Shown: positions 45,025 to 52,267, counted from the first letter of the stretch. The stretch: 64,000 bases of DNA from Symploca sp. SIO1C2 (GCA_010672925.1 JAAHFP010000002.1:1-64000); one strand, 5' to 3'. The notes: generated by a model not told the origin, from the letters alone. Numbers and translations: made by a program.

Positions 45025-46166
45025 ATAAAAATAAGTCCCTCCATTACCAAACGAGATAATAGGGGAACAATATCGAGTTCCCAATCACAGTCTGACAACC
45101 ACTGCAGTACATCCTCTCCCTTAAAAGTCTCTCCTTTAAATAAGTTTTCCAGCATGGTTAGATTTACCCCCCTGAGGACAATTTCCTTACCAGAAGTAAC
45201 AATTTTGTATCCATCCTCCTCCGGCAACTCAGAAATATTAACCCGCTGAGACTTAGCGCTGGTGAATTGAGTTGCTGCTCCTTGAGGAAATAAATTAAAT
45301 CCAGCTTGCTCCGGTAGAGCATATCTAGCAGCTGGCTTCCCTAAACTATCCAGGTAACTAATATATTCATCAGCAATATTGTGATAAGTCAGATGCTTAT
45401 CCAACTTTTCCATTAACTGCTCAATAGCAGCTGCAACAGGAGCAGTTTCTGTACGCAAAGGCAAGCTTTTACGCCACTCTTCTTGCTGGCACAACTGACT
45501 AACTAACCATTCGAGGAAGTCAATCCCGGTCTGGCAATGTATACCTAAAGTAAGATGCAAAGAAGGTTGCTCTAGAGCTAAAGCATAGTGCCAATAACCC
45601 CGGGGAATGTAGAGCACATCCCCTGGATTTAGAATACAACTCAACTCAGGTTCTCCCTCTGGAGGTACAAGAACCGACGATTTTTGTTCCGGCAGAGGAT
45701 ATTTCATTGTATCCTGAAAAACTTGCCACTTTTTTGAGCCATCTACTTGTAAAATAAAAACTTCGTGAGTATCGTAATGGGAGGAAAAGCCTTGTCTTCC
45801 TGGCCAAGAACAGTAAGCATTGATTTGAGTGCCATAGCCCAAATCGTATCTCAGTTCCTGAGTAAACTGAGCAATTGCGGGAACGAGTTTATGCACTCCA
45901 TTAATGATTAAAGTTGCGCCTTGCTGACACAATTTAAGTAAATTAGTATTTTCTCTTGCATCTAAAACTTTGCCATCTAACGCTAGACGTAGTTCAGGAT
46001 ACTGAAATTGATGGAAGTTTAATAAATAGTTGAGTTGTTCCCAAGAAAACAGATGTCCAAACTTGTTCTCTCCTGCACTAGGTATATGGATAGCTTGGCT
46101 TGTCCAATGATGTTTTAAGAATTCTTCCACCTTGTAGGGTTTTAAGATCTCGGAGAGTAAGGACAT
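45015..46166 (-). CDS. JmjC/cupin-type Fe(II)/2-oxoglutarate oxygenase (ROX/Cupin_4-like)
   Basis: 383 residues. The core has the metal triad GRQGFSSHYDTHEVFILQVDGSKKWQVF (HxD, about 133-135) and a distal His in LNPGDVLYIPRGYWHYALAL. Helical and winged-helix-like C-terminal regions follow, as in ribosomal oxygenases of the YcfD/ROXA type. Those hydroxylate protein side chains (Arg or His). Here the gene lies 95 bp after a tiny gene encoding a peptide with a repeated NTDADGGDL segment, on the same strand with a hairpin between. The peptide could be its substrate, e.g. for beta-hydroxylation of Asp/Asn; that is an inference from arrangement only. The C-terminal codons run into a heptamer array. 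Confidence 0.85.
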   Translation of the reverse strand: MSLLSEILKPYKVEEFLKHHWTSQAIHIPSAGENKFGHLFSWEQLNYLLNFHQFQYPELRLALDGKVLDARENTNLLKLCQQGATLIINGVHKLVPAIAQFTQELRYDLGYGTQINAYCSWPGRQGFSSHYDTHEVFILQVDGSKKWQVFQDTMKYPLPEQKSSVLVPPEGEPELSCILNPGDVLYIPRGYWHYALALEQPSLHLTLGIHCQTGIDFLEWLVSQLCQQEEWRKSLPLRTETAPVAAAIEQLMEKLDKHLTYHNIADEYISYLDSLGKPAARYALPEQAGFNLFPQGAATQFTSAKSQRVNISELPEEDGYKIVTSGKEIVLRGVNLTMLENLFKGETFKGEDVLQWLSDCDWELDIVPLLSRLVMEGLIFIKN

Positions 46167-46214
46167 AAATAAGAAAAATTATCAATAGTTTATCAAAAAA
46201 ATAATAAATACTTA

Positions 46215-46238
46215 TTGCCCCAATCTGCTTTGGGGCAA
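46215..46238 (-). terminator. Hairpin between peptide gene and cupin gene
   Basis: A 9-bp perfect stem TTGCCCCAA / TTGGGGCAA with a 6-nt loop, followed on the minus strand by a U-rich tract (TAAGTATTTATTATTTTTTT). It lies 24 bp after the peptide stop and about 50 bp before the cupin ATG. Such a leaky terminator between precursor and enzyme genes gives more precursor mRNA in many RiPP operons; here that is an inference. Confidence 0.6.
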
Positions 46239-46261
46239 AATCCTAGACCAGTTAGTAGGGA

Positions 46262-46420
46262 CTAAGTCGTGAGATCCCCTCCATCGGCATCAGTATTGAG
46301 ATCTCCACCGTCAGCGTCAGTATTTAGCTGCAACATACTGTTTCTACGGATGGAATAAGGCCGGATATCCTTGATTTCGATGCGAATCTTACTGGTACGG
46401 GATTGTTTCCGTTGTGACAT
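46262..46420 (-). CDS. 52-aa peptide with tandem NTDADGGDL repeat, candidate RiPP-like precursor
   Basis: Missing from the ORF track because of its length. ATG 46420 to TAG 46262. The N-terminal 30 residues are basic and could be a leader (MSQRKQSRTSKIRIEIKD then IRPYSIRRNSMLQ). The C-terminus is LNTDADGG-DLNTDADGG-DLTT: a perfect 9-residue tandem repeat, Asp/Gly-rich, with very different composition from the leader. The repeat codons are not identical (AATACTGACGCTGACGGTGGA versus AATACTGATGCCGATGGAGGG), so the repeat is kept at protein level rather than being a recent DNA duplication. It is followed by a hairpin and a JmjC/cupin oxygenase gene. No homologous family comes to mind. No strong ribosome-binding site is visible. 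Confidence 0.6.
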   Translation of the reverse strand: MSQRKQSRTSKIRIEIKDIRPYSIRRNSMLQLNTDADGGDLNTDADGGDLTT

Positions 46421-46542
46421 AACGAGATCTGTCCAAATTCATTGTGTACAGGGCATCCTCTACCGCAAGTCTGGCAGTAGGGAGCAGAAAAAGGTAACTA
46501 TCGCTGAGATTGCGATCGCTTAACAGCAATTTCTGTACTCAG

Positions 46543-46572
46543 AGTCTAACTCAGGTCAATCTCCTAAGTCAA
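46543..46572 (-). promoter_or_regulatory. Possible promoter of the peptide/cupin transcript
   Basis: On the minus strand, TTGACT (46572-46567) and TAGACT (46548-46543) are separated by 18 bp, a weak sigma70-like pair, about 120 bp before the peptide ATG. The rest of 46421-46775 contains a HIP1 site and no other recognised feature. Confidence 0.3.
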
Positions 46573-46775
46573 CTATTGAGAAGATATTGCATTTAATTTT
46601 ATACCGGAGGCCAACCAATTTTTTTACCAAAACTACCTGATTGGGAGAGAAAACTGTGGTGGGCATTATCAGCAAATCATCTTGTCGCTGTTGTATACTT
46701 TTGACAATGGCCACCCTACCATTATTGTCCTATGCTAAGATTTAAGATGAATTCAACACTAATGGTTAAAAATGA

Positions 46776-47309
46776 GTGAACGATGAATTGGGGCGATTTT
46801 ATAAAGGCATATTATTTGAAGTAATAGATTTTACTGTTCATACTGGAGCAAAAGTCTCTTGTGCTAAACGTGGTTCCACTCTTGTGCCTCTTGGAAAAGT
46901 AGAAATTTACGGTATGGGTAAAGTTAAAATGTGGCCGCAAGATGAATTAAACCAGCTACAAAAGATGAAACAGAAGAATCGTAAAGAATATGATAAAAAT
47001 CCCCAAAATGAGCAAAGATTGAAAAAAATCAAAATATTGAAGAAGAACTATGAACGTTCACAAGCAATGTTTGAAGCAGTGAAACAAGTAGGAATGGTTG
47101 GTTCAGTTGAGGATATTGAAAACATAATTGATAACTTGTTAGATGTTGGAGAAGAATTGACAGTCGATGCTGATGATACTGGAAGACAAAAGATAAATAA
47201 AATTGATGCTCCCAACGGGCAATTAAAAGTTATTAGTACTTGGAAAGTACTACCAGATGGTACAAAATATTTAGCAACTATAAATTTTATCCCTCAAGGT
47301 TTTTCGTAA
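46776..47309 (+). CDS. Unknown protein, possibly a toxin-like C-terminal module
   Basis: 177 residues from GTG 46776, directly after an in-frame stop, so the N-terminus may be lost. It begins at once in folded-looking sequence (GRFYKGILFEVIDFTVHTGAKVSCAKRGSTLVPLG), followed by a Lys-rich helix (KMKQKNRKEYDKNPQNEQRLKKIKILKKNYERS) and a C-terminal strand pair (LKVISTWKVLPDGTKYLATINFIPQGFS). I cannot name the family. It is A+T-rich relative to neighbours. Its stop overlaps the next gene's start (TAATG), so the two are translationally coupled. Coupling to a small HEAT-like protein resembles toxin/immunity pairs. Confidence 0.55.
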   Translation: MNDELGRFYKGILFEVIDFTVHTGAKVSCAKRGSTLVPLGKVEIYGMGKVKMWPQDELNQLQKMKQKNRKEYDKNPQNEQRLKKIKILKKNYERSQAMFEAVKQVGMVGSVEDIENIIDNLLDVGEELTVDADDTGRQKINKIDAPNGQLKVISTWKVLPDGTKYLATINFIPQGFS

Positions 47310-47809
47310 TGAACATAATTGAGCAACTACTAATGATGACTTCTGAAGAGATAGATTATTCTAATTTATCAGAGGAGGTACTAAAACAGTTGGCTTTATC
47401 TGAAGATGCTTTTATTGCTACTGAAGCTCTTGGAGAGTTATCAATGCGTAGTAGCAATACCATAATCCCAGTAGCTAAGGAAATTTTATCTCACTCAAAT
47501 AGTGATATTTATTTAAAATCTTCAGCCCTAGAAACTTTGTTTGATTTAGATTATCCTTATGCTGTTAATTATATACTTCATAAAGTAGCAGATTGTGAAT
47601 CTTATATGTTGAATTCTGCTATGGAATTACTAATAGAAGCAGAACTAGATTTAAAATCAGATTCTGTTCAGAAAATTGTTAGTATTATTTTAAACAGAAT
47701 ACAAAAAACAGGAGATAAAGTACATTTTCCAAGTGCAGAAGTCAAGTTTAAATTTCAAGACAAATTTCAGGCGCGATCACCTTTGATACCAGCGAAGCAA
47801 ATCTTCTAG
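47309..47809 (+). CDS. Small HEAT-repeat-like helical protein, possible immunity protein
   Basis: The start is ATG 47309, overlapping the previous stop by one base; the track start at 47240 is spurious. About 166 residues with helix pairs resembling short HEAT/armadillo units: EEVLKQLALSEDAFIATEALGELSMRSSNTIIPVAKEILSHSNSDIYLKSSALETLFDLDYPYAVNYILHKVADCESYMLNSAMELLIEAEL. A+T-rich like its partner. HEAT-like small proteins are frequent as immunity or regulatory partners; that role is inferred only from the coupling. The last residues (RSPLIPAKQIF) run over a GCGATCAC site. Confidence 0.55.
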   Translation: MNIIEQLLMMTSEEIDYSNLSEEVLKQLALSEDAFIATEALGELSMRSSNTIIPVAKEILSHSNSDIYLKSSALETLFDLDYPYAVNYILHKVADCESYMLNSAMELLIEAELDLKSDSVQKIVSIILNRIQKTGDKVHFPSAEVKFKFQDKFQARSPLIPAKQIF

Positions 47810-47833
47810 GGTGGCTAAATTAATATTTAGCAG

Positions 47834-48313
47834 ATGGCAGTAACTCAAACAGATATTCGTCAAGTCCAAACTCTTATTGACCCCATAGTCAACCACAAGG
47901 CTTGGGGAGCATCTTTAGGCATTGGTAGCTTTATTACTTTGGAGTTTGGCAATCCCCTTCCATCTAACGGGGAACACCAACGAACTCATGGAGAGTGGCA
48001 TCTTTGGATTTATTGTTGTGCGTGGCGTATTGAGGAAGGCAATGAAGTATTGGCTAGTTCAGAAGATCCACGAGAAAAAATTGAGTTAGCAGTAAAACGT
48101 TTGGAAGGTCTTGCTCTTAATTCCATTCAGCTATTTCCTCCAGCTTGGGATACAATATTCAGCTTTGATGAGCAGGTCTTTCTGCGTTCGTTCTCAATCT
48201 ATTCAGAAGAGTCTGAACATTGGATGCTCTACATGCCAGATGGGGAGGTTCTTTCTGTTGGCCCCGGTAGCAGTTGGTCTTACGAGAGTAGTGCGATCGC
48301 AAATCATGTATAG
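47834..48313 (+). CDS. Hypothetical protein, WHLWIYxCxW type
   Basis: 159 residues, soluble. Begins TDIRQVQTLIDPIVNHKAWGASLGIGSFITLEFGNPLP, with a Trp-rich middle EWHLWIYCCAWRIEEGNEVLASSEDPREKIELAVKRLEGL and a C-terminal YSEESEHWMLYMPDGEVLSVGPGSSWSYESS. I know this as a type of small cyanobacterial hypothetical protein and can give no function; an immunity-protein-like role is possible. It lies 24 bp downstream of the HEAT-like gene on the same strand. Confidence 0.6.
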   Translation: MAVTQTDIRQVQTLIDPIVNHKAWGASLGIGSFITLEFGNPLPSNGEHQRTHGEWHLWIYCCAWRIEEGNEVLASSEDPREKIELAVKRLEGLALNSIQLFPPAWDTIFSFDEQVFLRSFSIYSEESEHWMLYMPDGEVLSVGPGSSWSYESSAIANHV

Positions 48314-48403
48314 CAAAAGGCGACCGGGCGACCAGGTAAAAGATTGACAGGTAAAGGTTTGCTGCATTTGGCGAGTGTCCTAATCGCCCTGGCAGTTGCT
48401 ATA
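48309..48403. mobile_element. MITE-like TATAGCAA element, copy 2, flanked by TA
   Basis: Begins TATAGCAAAAGGCGACC and ends GGCAGTTGCTATA, so TAGCAA / TTGCTA are inverted termini bounded by TA, the pattern of IS630/Tc1-type MITEs. It shares GATTGACAGGTAAAGGTTT and TGTCCTAATCGCC with copy 1 (35777). Its left end overlaps the stop codon of the upstream gene (TAG inside GTATAGC). A CAACCAA heptamer array follows (48402-48437). Confidence 0.75.
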
Positions 48404-48435
48404 CAAACAACTAACAACCAACAACAAATAACAAA

Positions 48436-48861
48436 TTAGCGAACTCCTAAGAATAATTCTTTAGGAAAAAATAAACTGTGCCCTGAACTTTCAACAAAAG
48501 TTAAACCATTGTTATCCCAGGTTACTTGAGATTTTTTAATATAATCTTCTATCTTATCTCCTTCATAAGTAAAAGAATAAGTTTTAGAATGTCCATAATT
48601 TGGTGTGGTTTCTTTGAGACCAATAAATAAATAATAAATTCGACTGAGCTGATAAGGGTAAAGAGTCAGCTTAAAACCGCCTTCAATCACCGAAAAGCAG
48701 TAATTGTAGCTGGAATTATAATTTACCGTTGCCGGTTTGCAAGACTGCCAGATAACTCGATTGGAAGAATAGTTAAAAATCACAAAAAAGATTATTGCCA
48801 GCAACAAGGCAGCAATAACTATACTTAAATCGCTGATCGCTTTTCTTATGTAGTCAAACAT
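48436..48861 (-). CDS. Small single-span membrane protein, unknown
   Basis: 141 residues with one N-terminal helix (LSIVIAALLLAIIFFVIFNY, about 12-31) and a soluble domain with an aromatic-rich pattern (SRIYYLFIGLKETTPNYGHSKTYSFTYEGDKIEDYIKKSQVTWDNNGLTFVESSGHSLFFPKE). No known domain. It overlaps the menE 3' end by 16 bp on the same strand, so it is co-transcribed with menE, but a role in quinone synthesis is not evident. Confidence 0.6.
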   Translation of the reverse strand: MFDYIRKAISDLSIVIAALLLAIIFFVIFNYSSNRVIWQSCKPATVNYNSSYNYCFSVIEGGFKLTLYPYQLSRIYYLFIGLKETTPNYGHSKTYSFTYEGDKIEDYIKKSQVTWDNNGLTFVESSGHSLFFPKELFLGVR

Positions 48862-50612
48862 CCATTAACCATTGCTTGCAGCTGCTCATAATTCACTTTG
48901 CCCTGAGCATTACGGGGTAACTTAGCTACCGAAATCCAATTTTTAGGTCGCTTATAGCTACTTAACTGCTCCTCTAGTGCCGTTGCCAGTAACTGATGGG
49001 AAACAGTCTGAGCATTAGGAACATAAATAGCTGTGACCATTTGTCCCCAATCAGCATCAGGTACGCCAATTACACAAACATCACTAACCAATTCTGTTGC
49101 TTGAATCGCTGCTTCCACTTCAGGAGGGAAAACATTTTCGCCACCAGTAATAATTTTGTTACTGCGACGCCCAATAATATGTAGATAACCCTGTTGATCA
49201 ACAAATCCCAGGTCATCTGTTGGGAAGTCTGGGATGGGAGATTGGGGATTAAAGGCTTCAGCTTCGGGATAGTAGCCCAGTGCCAAAGAATCTGCTTGAA
49301 TGGTAATCATACCAGTCTGGTTAGCATTGAGGATTTCTCCTGTAGTATTGCGAATGGTTACTTGAGCATGGGGTAATACCTGTCCACTGCTGTTATTCCC
49401 GCTTAGAAAGGCTTCCGGTTTAAGAGTAACTATTCCAGAGGCAGTTTCAGTCATACCATAGGTAGGAGCTAAGGGTATCTTATACCTTCTCGCCTCCTCT
49501 AACAGGGAATTCCAAGGAGGTGCCCCCCCTAAAAGTACTGTCCGAAAACCCGATAACCAAACAGAGGCATCTAAGTTGATCAGCCTTGCTAGTTGGGTAG
49601 GTACTAGGGAAAGGAAAAATTCCTTAGGCTTGATATAGCATTCTTCACCTTTTAAGGGGACGCGGGGACGCGGGGACGCGGGGACGCGGAGACATGAATT
49701 TTCATGCATCGTGGTGAAAGAAATTTTTTCATCGGAACTCCCTCCGGTTCCCCTCCAGGGAGGGGTTAGGGGTGGGTTCTGCCTCCTGCCTCCTGCCTCC
49801 TGCCTCCTGCTTTCAACCAAAGCTTTGAAAGGCATAATTACGATACGTCCCCCAGTAGTCAAAGAGCGCAAAAATTGCATCAAACCGCTGACATGATATA
49901 GAGGCAAAACACAAAAGGAGTTAATCGGCTTTTGCTCAAAATACTGATGAAACCCAGCTACAGATGCCATTAAAGTCTGCCAATTATGAGCTGCAAAGCG
50001 GATTTTGCCAGAAGATCCCCCCGTGGGGATGAAGATTGACGCGGAGACTGGGGGACGCGGAGACACGGAGAAGCAGGGACACGGGGACGCGGAGACAGGT
50101 CGAGATTGATTTGCATTCACGGTGGTGAAAACTTTTTCATCATAACTGACATCATGTCCACCTAAACAGTTATCATTTCCTTCTAACTTGCAACCTTCTT
50201 CCTTCCCTTCTGCCCTCTGCCCTCTGCCTAGCCTTCGGCAACGGCTTCGCCGAACTGCCTTCTTCTCACCAAAGTGTAAGTATTCAACCGAACTTGATAT
50301 AACACCTACCTTACTACCACCAAAAATTAAGTCAGGCTGGACTAAATCCAATACTTGTCGCCATTCCTGCCCAACCCAGTGGGGATTGCCGAGGAAAACA
50401 GGGCAATTAGTAGCAACAGCAGCCAGGAAAGCAGCAAGAAACCGCAGAGGATTTTGCTCTGCCAGGAGGATTTTGGGCAGAGTTCCTCCCTGAGAGAATT
50501 CGGTTAACTGCTGGCATAACTGCTCGGTAAGACGGTGAAATTGGTAGCTGTTGTAACCAATTAGCCAATCTTCCCCAGCACGTTGTTCGAGGTACGTTAA
50601 TGGTTGTTCCAC
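48846..50612 (-). CDS. menE: o-Succinylbenzoate-CoA ligase carrying two in-frame repeat insertions
   Basis: From GTG 50612 (MEQPLTYLEQRAGEDWLIGYNSYQFHRL) about 588 residues, well over the size usual for MenE. The ANL-ligase landmarks remain: SIFIPTGGSSGKIRFAAHNW (P-loop), PTYGMTETASGIV, DLGFVDQQGYLHIIGRRSNKIITGGENVFPPEVE and the C-terminal Lys region RNAQGKVNYEQLQ. It makes o-succinylbenzoyl-CoA in phylloquinone synthesis. Two inserts are present: one before the P-loop (about 50037-50275) and one before the LSLVPTQLARL region (about 49650-49830). They share SYDEKVFTTVNANQSRPVSASP and SSDEKISFTTMHENSCLRVPASP. The track's TTG start overlaps menC by 31 bp; GTG 50612 overlaps by 16. Same operon as menC. 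Confidence 0.9.
   Translation of the reverse strand: MEQPLTYLEQRAGEDWLIGYNSYQFHRLTEQLCQQLTEFSQGGTLPKILLAEQNPLRFLAAFLAAVATNCPVFLGNPHWVGQEWRQVLDLVQPDLIFGGSKVGVISSSVEYLHFGEKKAVRRSRCRRLGRGQRAEGKEEGCKLEGNDNCLGGHDVSYDEKVFTTVNANQSRPVSASPCPCFSVSPRPPVSASIFIPTGGSSGKIRFAAHNWQTLMASVAGFHQYFEQKPINSFCVLPLYHVSGLMQFLRSLTTGGRIVIMPFKALVESRRQEAGGRRQNPPLTPPWRGTGGSSDEKISFTTMHENSCLRVPASPRPRVPLKGEECYIKPKEFFLSLVPTQLARLINLDASVWLSGFRTVLLGGAPPWNSLLEEARRYKIPLAPTYGMTETASGIVTLKPEAFLSGNNSSGQVLPHAQVTIRNTTGEILNANQTGMITIQADSLALGYYPEAEAFNPQSPIPDFPTDDLGFVDQQGYLHIIGRRSNKIITGGENVFPPEVEAAIQATELVSDVCVIGVPDADWGQMVTAIYVPNAQTVSHQLLATALEEQLSSYKRPKNWISVAKLPRNAQGKVNYEQLQAMVNGCLTT
49650..49830. repeat. Repeat insertion B in menE
   Basis: GGGGACGCGGGGACGCGGGGACGCGGAGACATGAATTTTCATGCATCGTGGTGAAAG..., a CCGGTTCCCCTCCAGGGAGGGGTTAGGGGTGGGTT copy and a CCTCCTG array. 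Nested repeat families, no stop in the menE frame. It shares the GACGCGGAGACA...GTGGTGAAA.....TTTTTCATC module with insertion A. Confidence 0.85.
50037..50275. repeat. Repeat insertion A in menE
   Basis: GACGCGGAGACTGGGGGACGCGGAGACACGG..., GATTTGCATTCACGGTGGTGAAAACTTTTTCATCATAACT, CTGCCCTCTGCCCTCTGCC and the TTCGGCAACGGCTTCGCCGAA palindrome. Open in the menE frame. Confidence 0.85.
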
Positions 50613-51595
50613 AGTTGTTCGAGCCAAGTTTCCTCATCTCCAGTAAACCAGTGATTGACACCAAAACCTACAGCCCGTTGAGGATTTGATAATTCTGCTG
50701 CTAGTTGGAGAGAGGCTTGAGTGCCAATGGTAGTTGTCAAAGCAGAGGAAAATACTGTATCAAGTTGGTAAGCTTGGCACAACTCTCGGAGGCGTTTAGG
50801 AGAACCTGCGATCGCGGCTTTAATCACAAAAATATCCCGCCATCCCCGGTAGTAGGCTGTTTCTAGCTGGCTAAGAGTTGCTACGGATTCATCTAAAGCA
50901 ATAAGTGTTGTATATTGGTGAGCCATTTTCAACATCGAGTCAAACTGCTTTGGGGGTAGCGGTTGCTCCACAAACTCCACCATTCCCACTTCATCAGTTG
51001 CCCTCAACCACTGATGGGCTGCTGACTCACTCAATCCCCCATTAGCATCCAAGCGCAACTTAACCGATGGAGGTAGTTGTTGCAGAAGCTGGTTAAATAG
51101 TTTTAGTTCAGTCTCAACAGTTGCAGTGCCAATTTTCCATTTAAAGGTACGATATCCCTCTTGCCAAGGTGTCTGCCATGCTTGTAAAGCATTTTCTCCA
51201 GTTGGTAAGAGATAACTAGACTTTTTGCAGAAGTCGGGTAAAGGCAACTTTCGCTTTAAGCCAAATTCACCTGCCACCTGCCACCTGCCACCTACCACCT
51301 TCCTCCCTTCCCAAGCTGATTCAAAACCAAATTGACAGGCAGGAAGTGTAGCAGGTATGGAGAAAATATCGGTAGTTGTAATTTGAGGCGGCAATTGCTG
51401 GCAAAAATCTAAGGCTTGTTCTAGGGTTTCGGAGCCAAACCAGGGAATTGGAGCAATTTCTCCCCAACCAATTCTCCCAGTTTCATCAGTAAGACGGAGA
51501 ATGATTCCTTCTCTAACTTCCCAATTACCGTGACTAGTGGTGAGGGGACGAACAAAAGGACGGCGGTAGGGACAAAAATCGAACTGATAAAGCAT
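50597..51595 (-). CDS. menC: o-Succinylbenzoate synthase
   Basis: From Met 51595 (MLYQFDFCPYRRPFVRPLTTSHG) about 332 residues, enolase superfamily. GWGEIAPIPWFGSETLEQAL, then catalytic TFKWKIGTATVETEL (KxK-like), VKLRLDANGGLSESAAHQWLRA (metal Asp), EFVEQPLPPKQFDSML (metal Glu), ALDESVATL and IFVIKAAIAGSPKRL (second catalytic Lys). It dehydrates SHCHC to o-succinylbenzoate. An ACCTGCC heptamer array (about 51268-51308) is read in frame as EGRKVVGGRWQVAGEF at about residue 95-110, a small insertion in a loop. The track's extra 16 residues are unlikely. It overlaps menE, which follows. Confidence 0.92.
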   Translation of the reverse strand: MLYQFDFCPYRRPFVRPLTTSHGNWEVREGIILRLTDETGRIGWGEIAPIPWFGSETLEQALDFCQQLPPQITTTDIFSIPATLPACQFGFESAWEGRKVVGGRWQVAGEFGLKRKLPLPDFCKKSSYLLPTGENALQAWQTPWQEGYRTFKWKIGTATVETELKLFNQLLQQLPPSVKLRLDANGGLSESAAHQWLRATDEVGMVEFVEQPLPPKQFDSMLKMAHQYTTLIALDESVATLSQLETAYYRGWRDIFVIKAAIAGSPKRLRELCQAYQLDTVFSSALTTTIGTQASLQLAAELSNPQRAVGFGVNHWFTGDEETWLEQLWNNH

Positions 51596-51633
51596 ATATA
51601 TTGGGGAAAGATTGAATTGGAGCAAATTTCCCA

Positions 51634-51981
51634 ATGGAAGCACTGAAGGATAAATTAACGAACTATCAACGAATAGTACAACAATTATTGATGGGTTATG
51701 CGGAAGTTAAGCCAGCTTATGGTGAATTTGAGGTTGAGACTATCTTTGATACGGAGCGCAATCACTACCAAGTTGTACATCTAGGTTGGCTTAATAGGCG
51801 CTGGGTTCATCATTGTACAATGCATCTTGATATTCGGAATGAGAAAATCTGGATCTTTTGCAATTCAACAGAGCATGATATCGGAGCAGATTTAGTAGAT
51901 TTAGGTGTACCAAAACAAGATATTGTGCTCGGTTTTTGTCCTCCTTTCCTGCGTGACATGAGTGACTATGGAGTGGGCTGA
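51634..51981 (+). CDS. XisI-family protein (fdxN element excision controlling factor), orphan
   Basis: 115 residues with the XisI pattern: DKLTNYQRIVQQLLMGYAEVKPAYGEFEVETIFDTERNHYQVVHLGWLNRRWVHHCTMHLDIRNEKIWIFCNSTEHDIGADLVDLGVPKQDIVLGFCPPFLR. In Anabaena XisH and XisI control excision of the fdxN element, but most cyanobacterial copies lie outside such elements and have no known role. The usual xisH partner is absent upstream: the divergent menC start is 38 bp away. A GGAG lies 10 bp before the ATG. Confidence 0.9.
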   Translation: MEALKDKLTNYQRIVQQLLMGYAEVKPAYGEFEVETIFDTERNHYQVVHLGWLNRRWVHHCTMHLDIRNEKIWIFCNSTEHDIGADLVDLGVPKQDIVLGFCPPFLRDMSDYGVG

Positions 51982-52267
51982 GTTCTGCGATAGCGCAAGC
52001 GCTGCTGCTCTTCAGATCGCGCAAATTTGTTCCTGTTTCAAACTCAGCGATCGCGCAACCTTACTATGCTAGCAATCGCACATCAAAATTGAGTTGACTG
52101 CTCTGTTGTTTGTTTGGTATTATTTCATCATGGGAAAATGTGCGCACATATATTATGGCGCTCGTAAAAATTCGCTCCTGCCGCATTCCATAATCCACAC
52201 ACCACATTCGTAGGGGCGTATTGCATACGCCCAGCATCTTGCGGAAAAAGAAAGAAAAGACGTTGAA
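51982..52267. other. Gap with palindromic GTAGGGGCGTATTGCATACGCCC repeat
   Basis: Holds two HIP1-like sites, TATTATTTCATCATGGGAAAATGTGCGCACATATATTATGG (similar to the stretch at 2090-2140, TATGATAGAAAAATGTACGCACATATATACTGG) and GTAGGGGCGTATTGCATACGCCC (about 52210-52232), which recurs near 60090. No gene is visible. Confidence 0.5.

Noticed and set aside
51634-51981. XisI as evidence of an excisable fdxN-type element
   Set aside because: No xisH, no recombinase (xisF) and no nif/fdxN gene in the window; XisI paralogues are common in cyanobacteria outside such elements.
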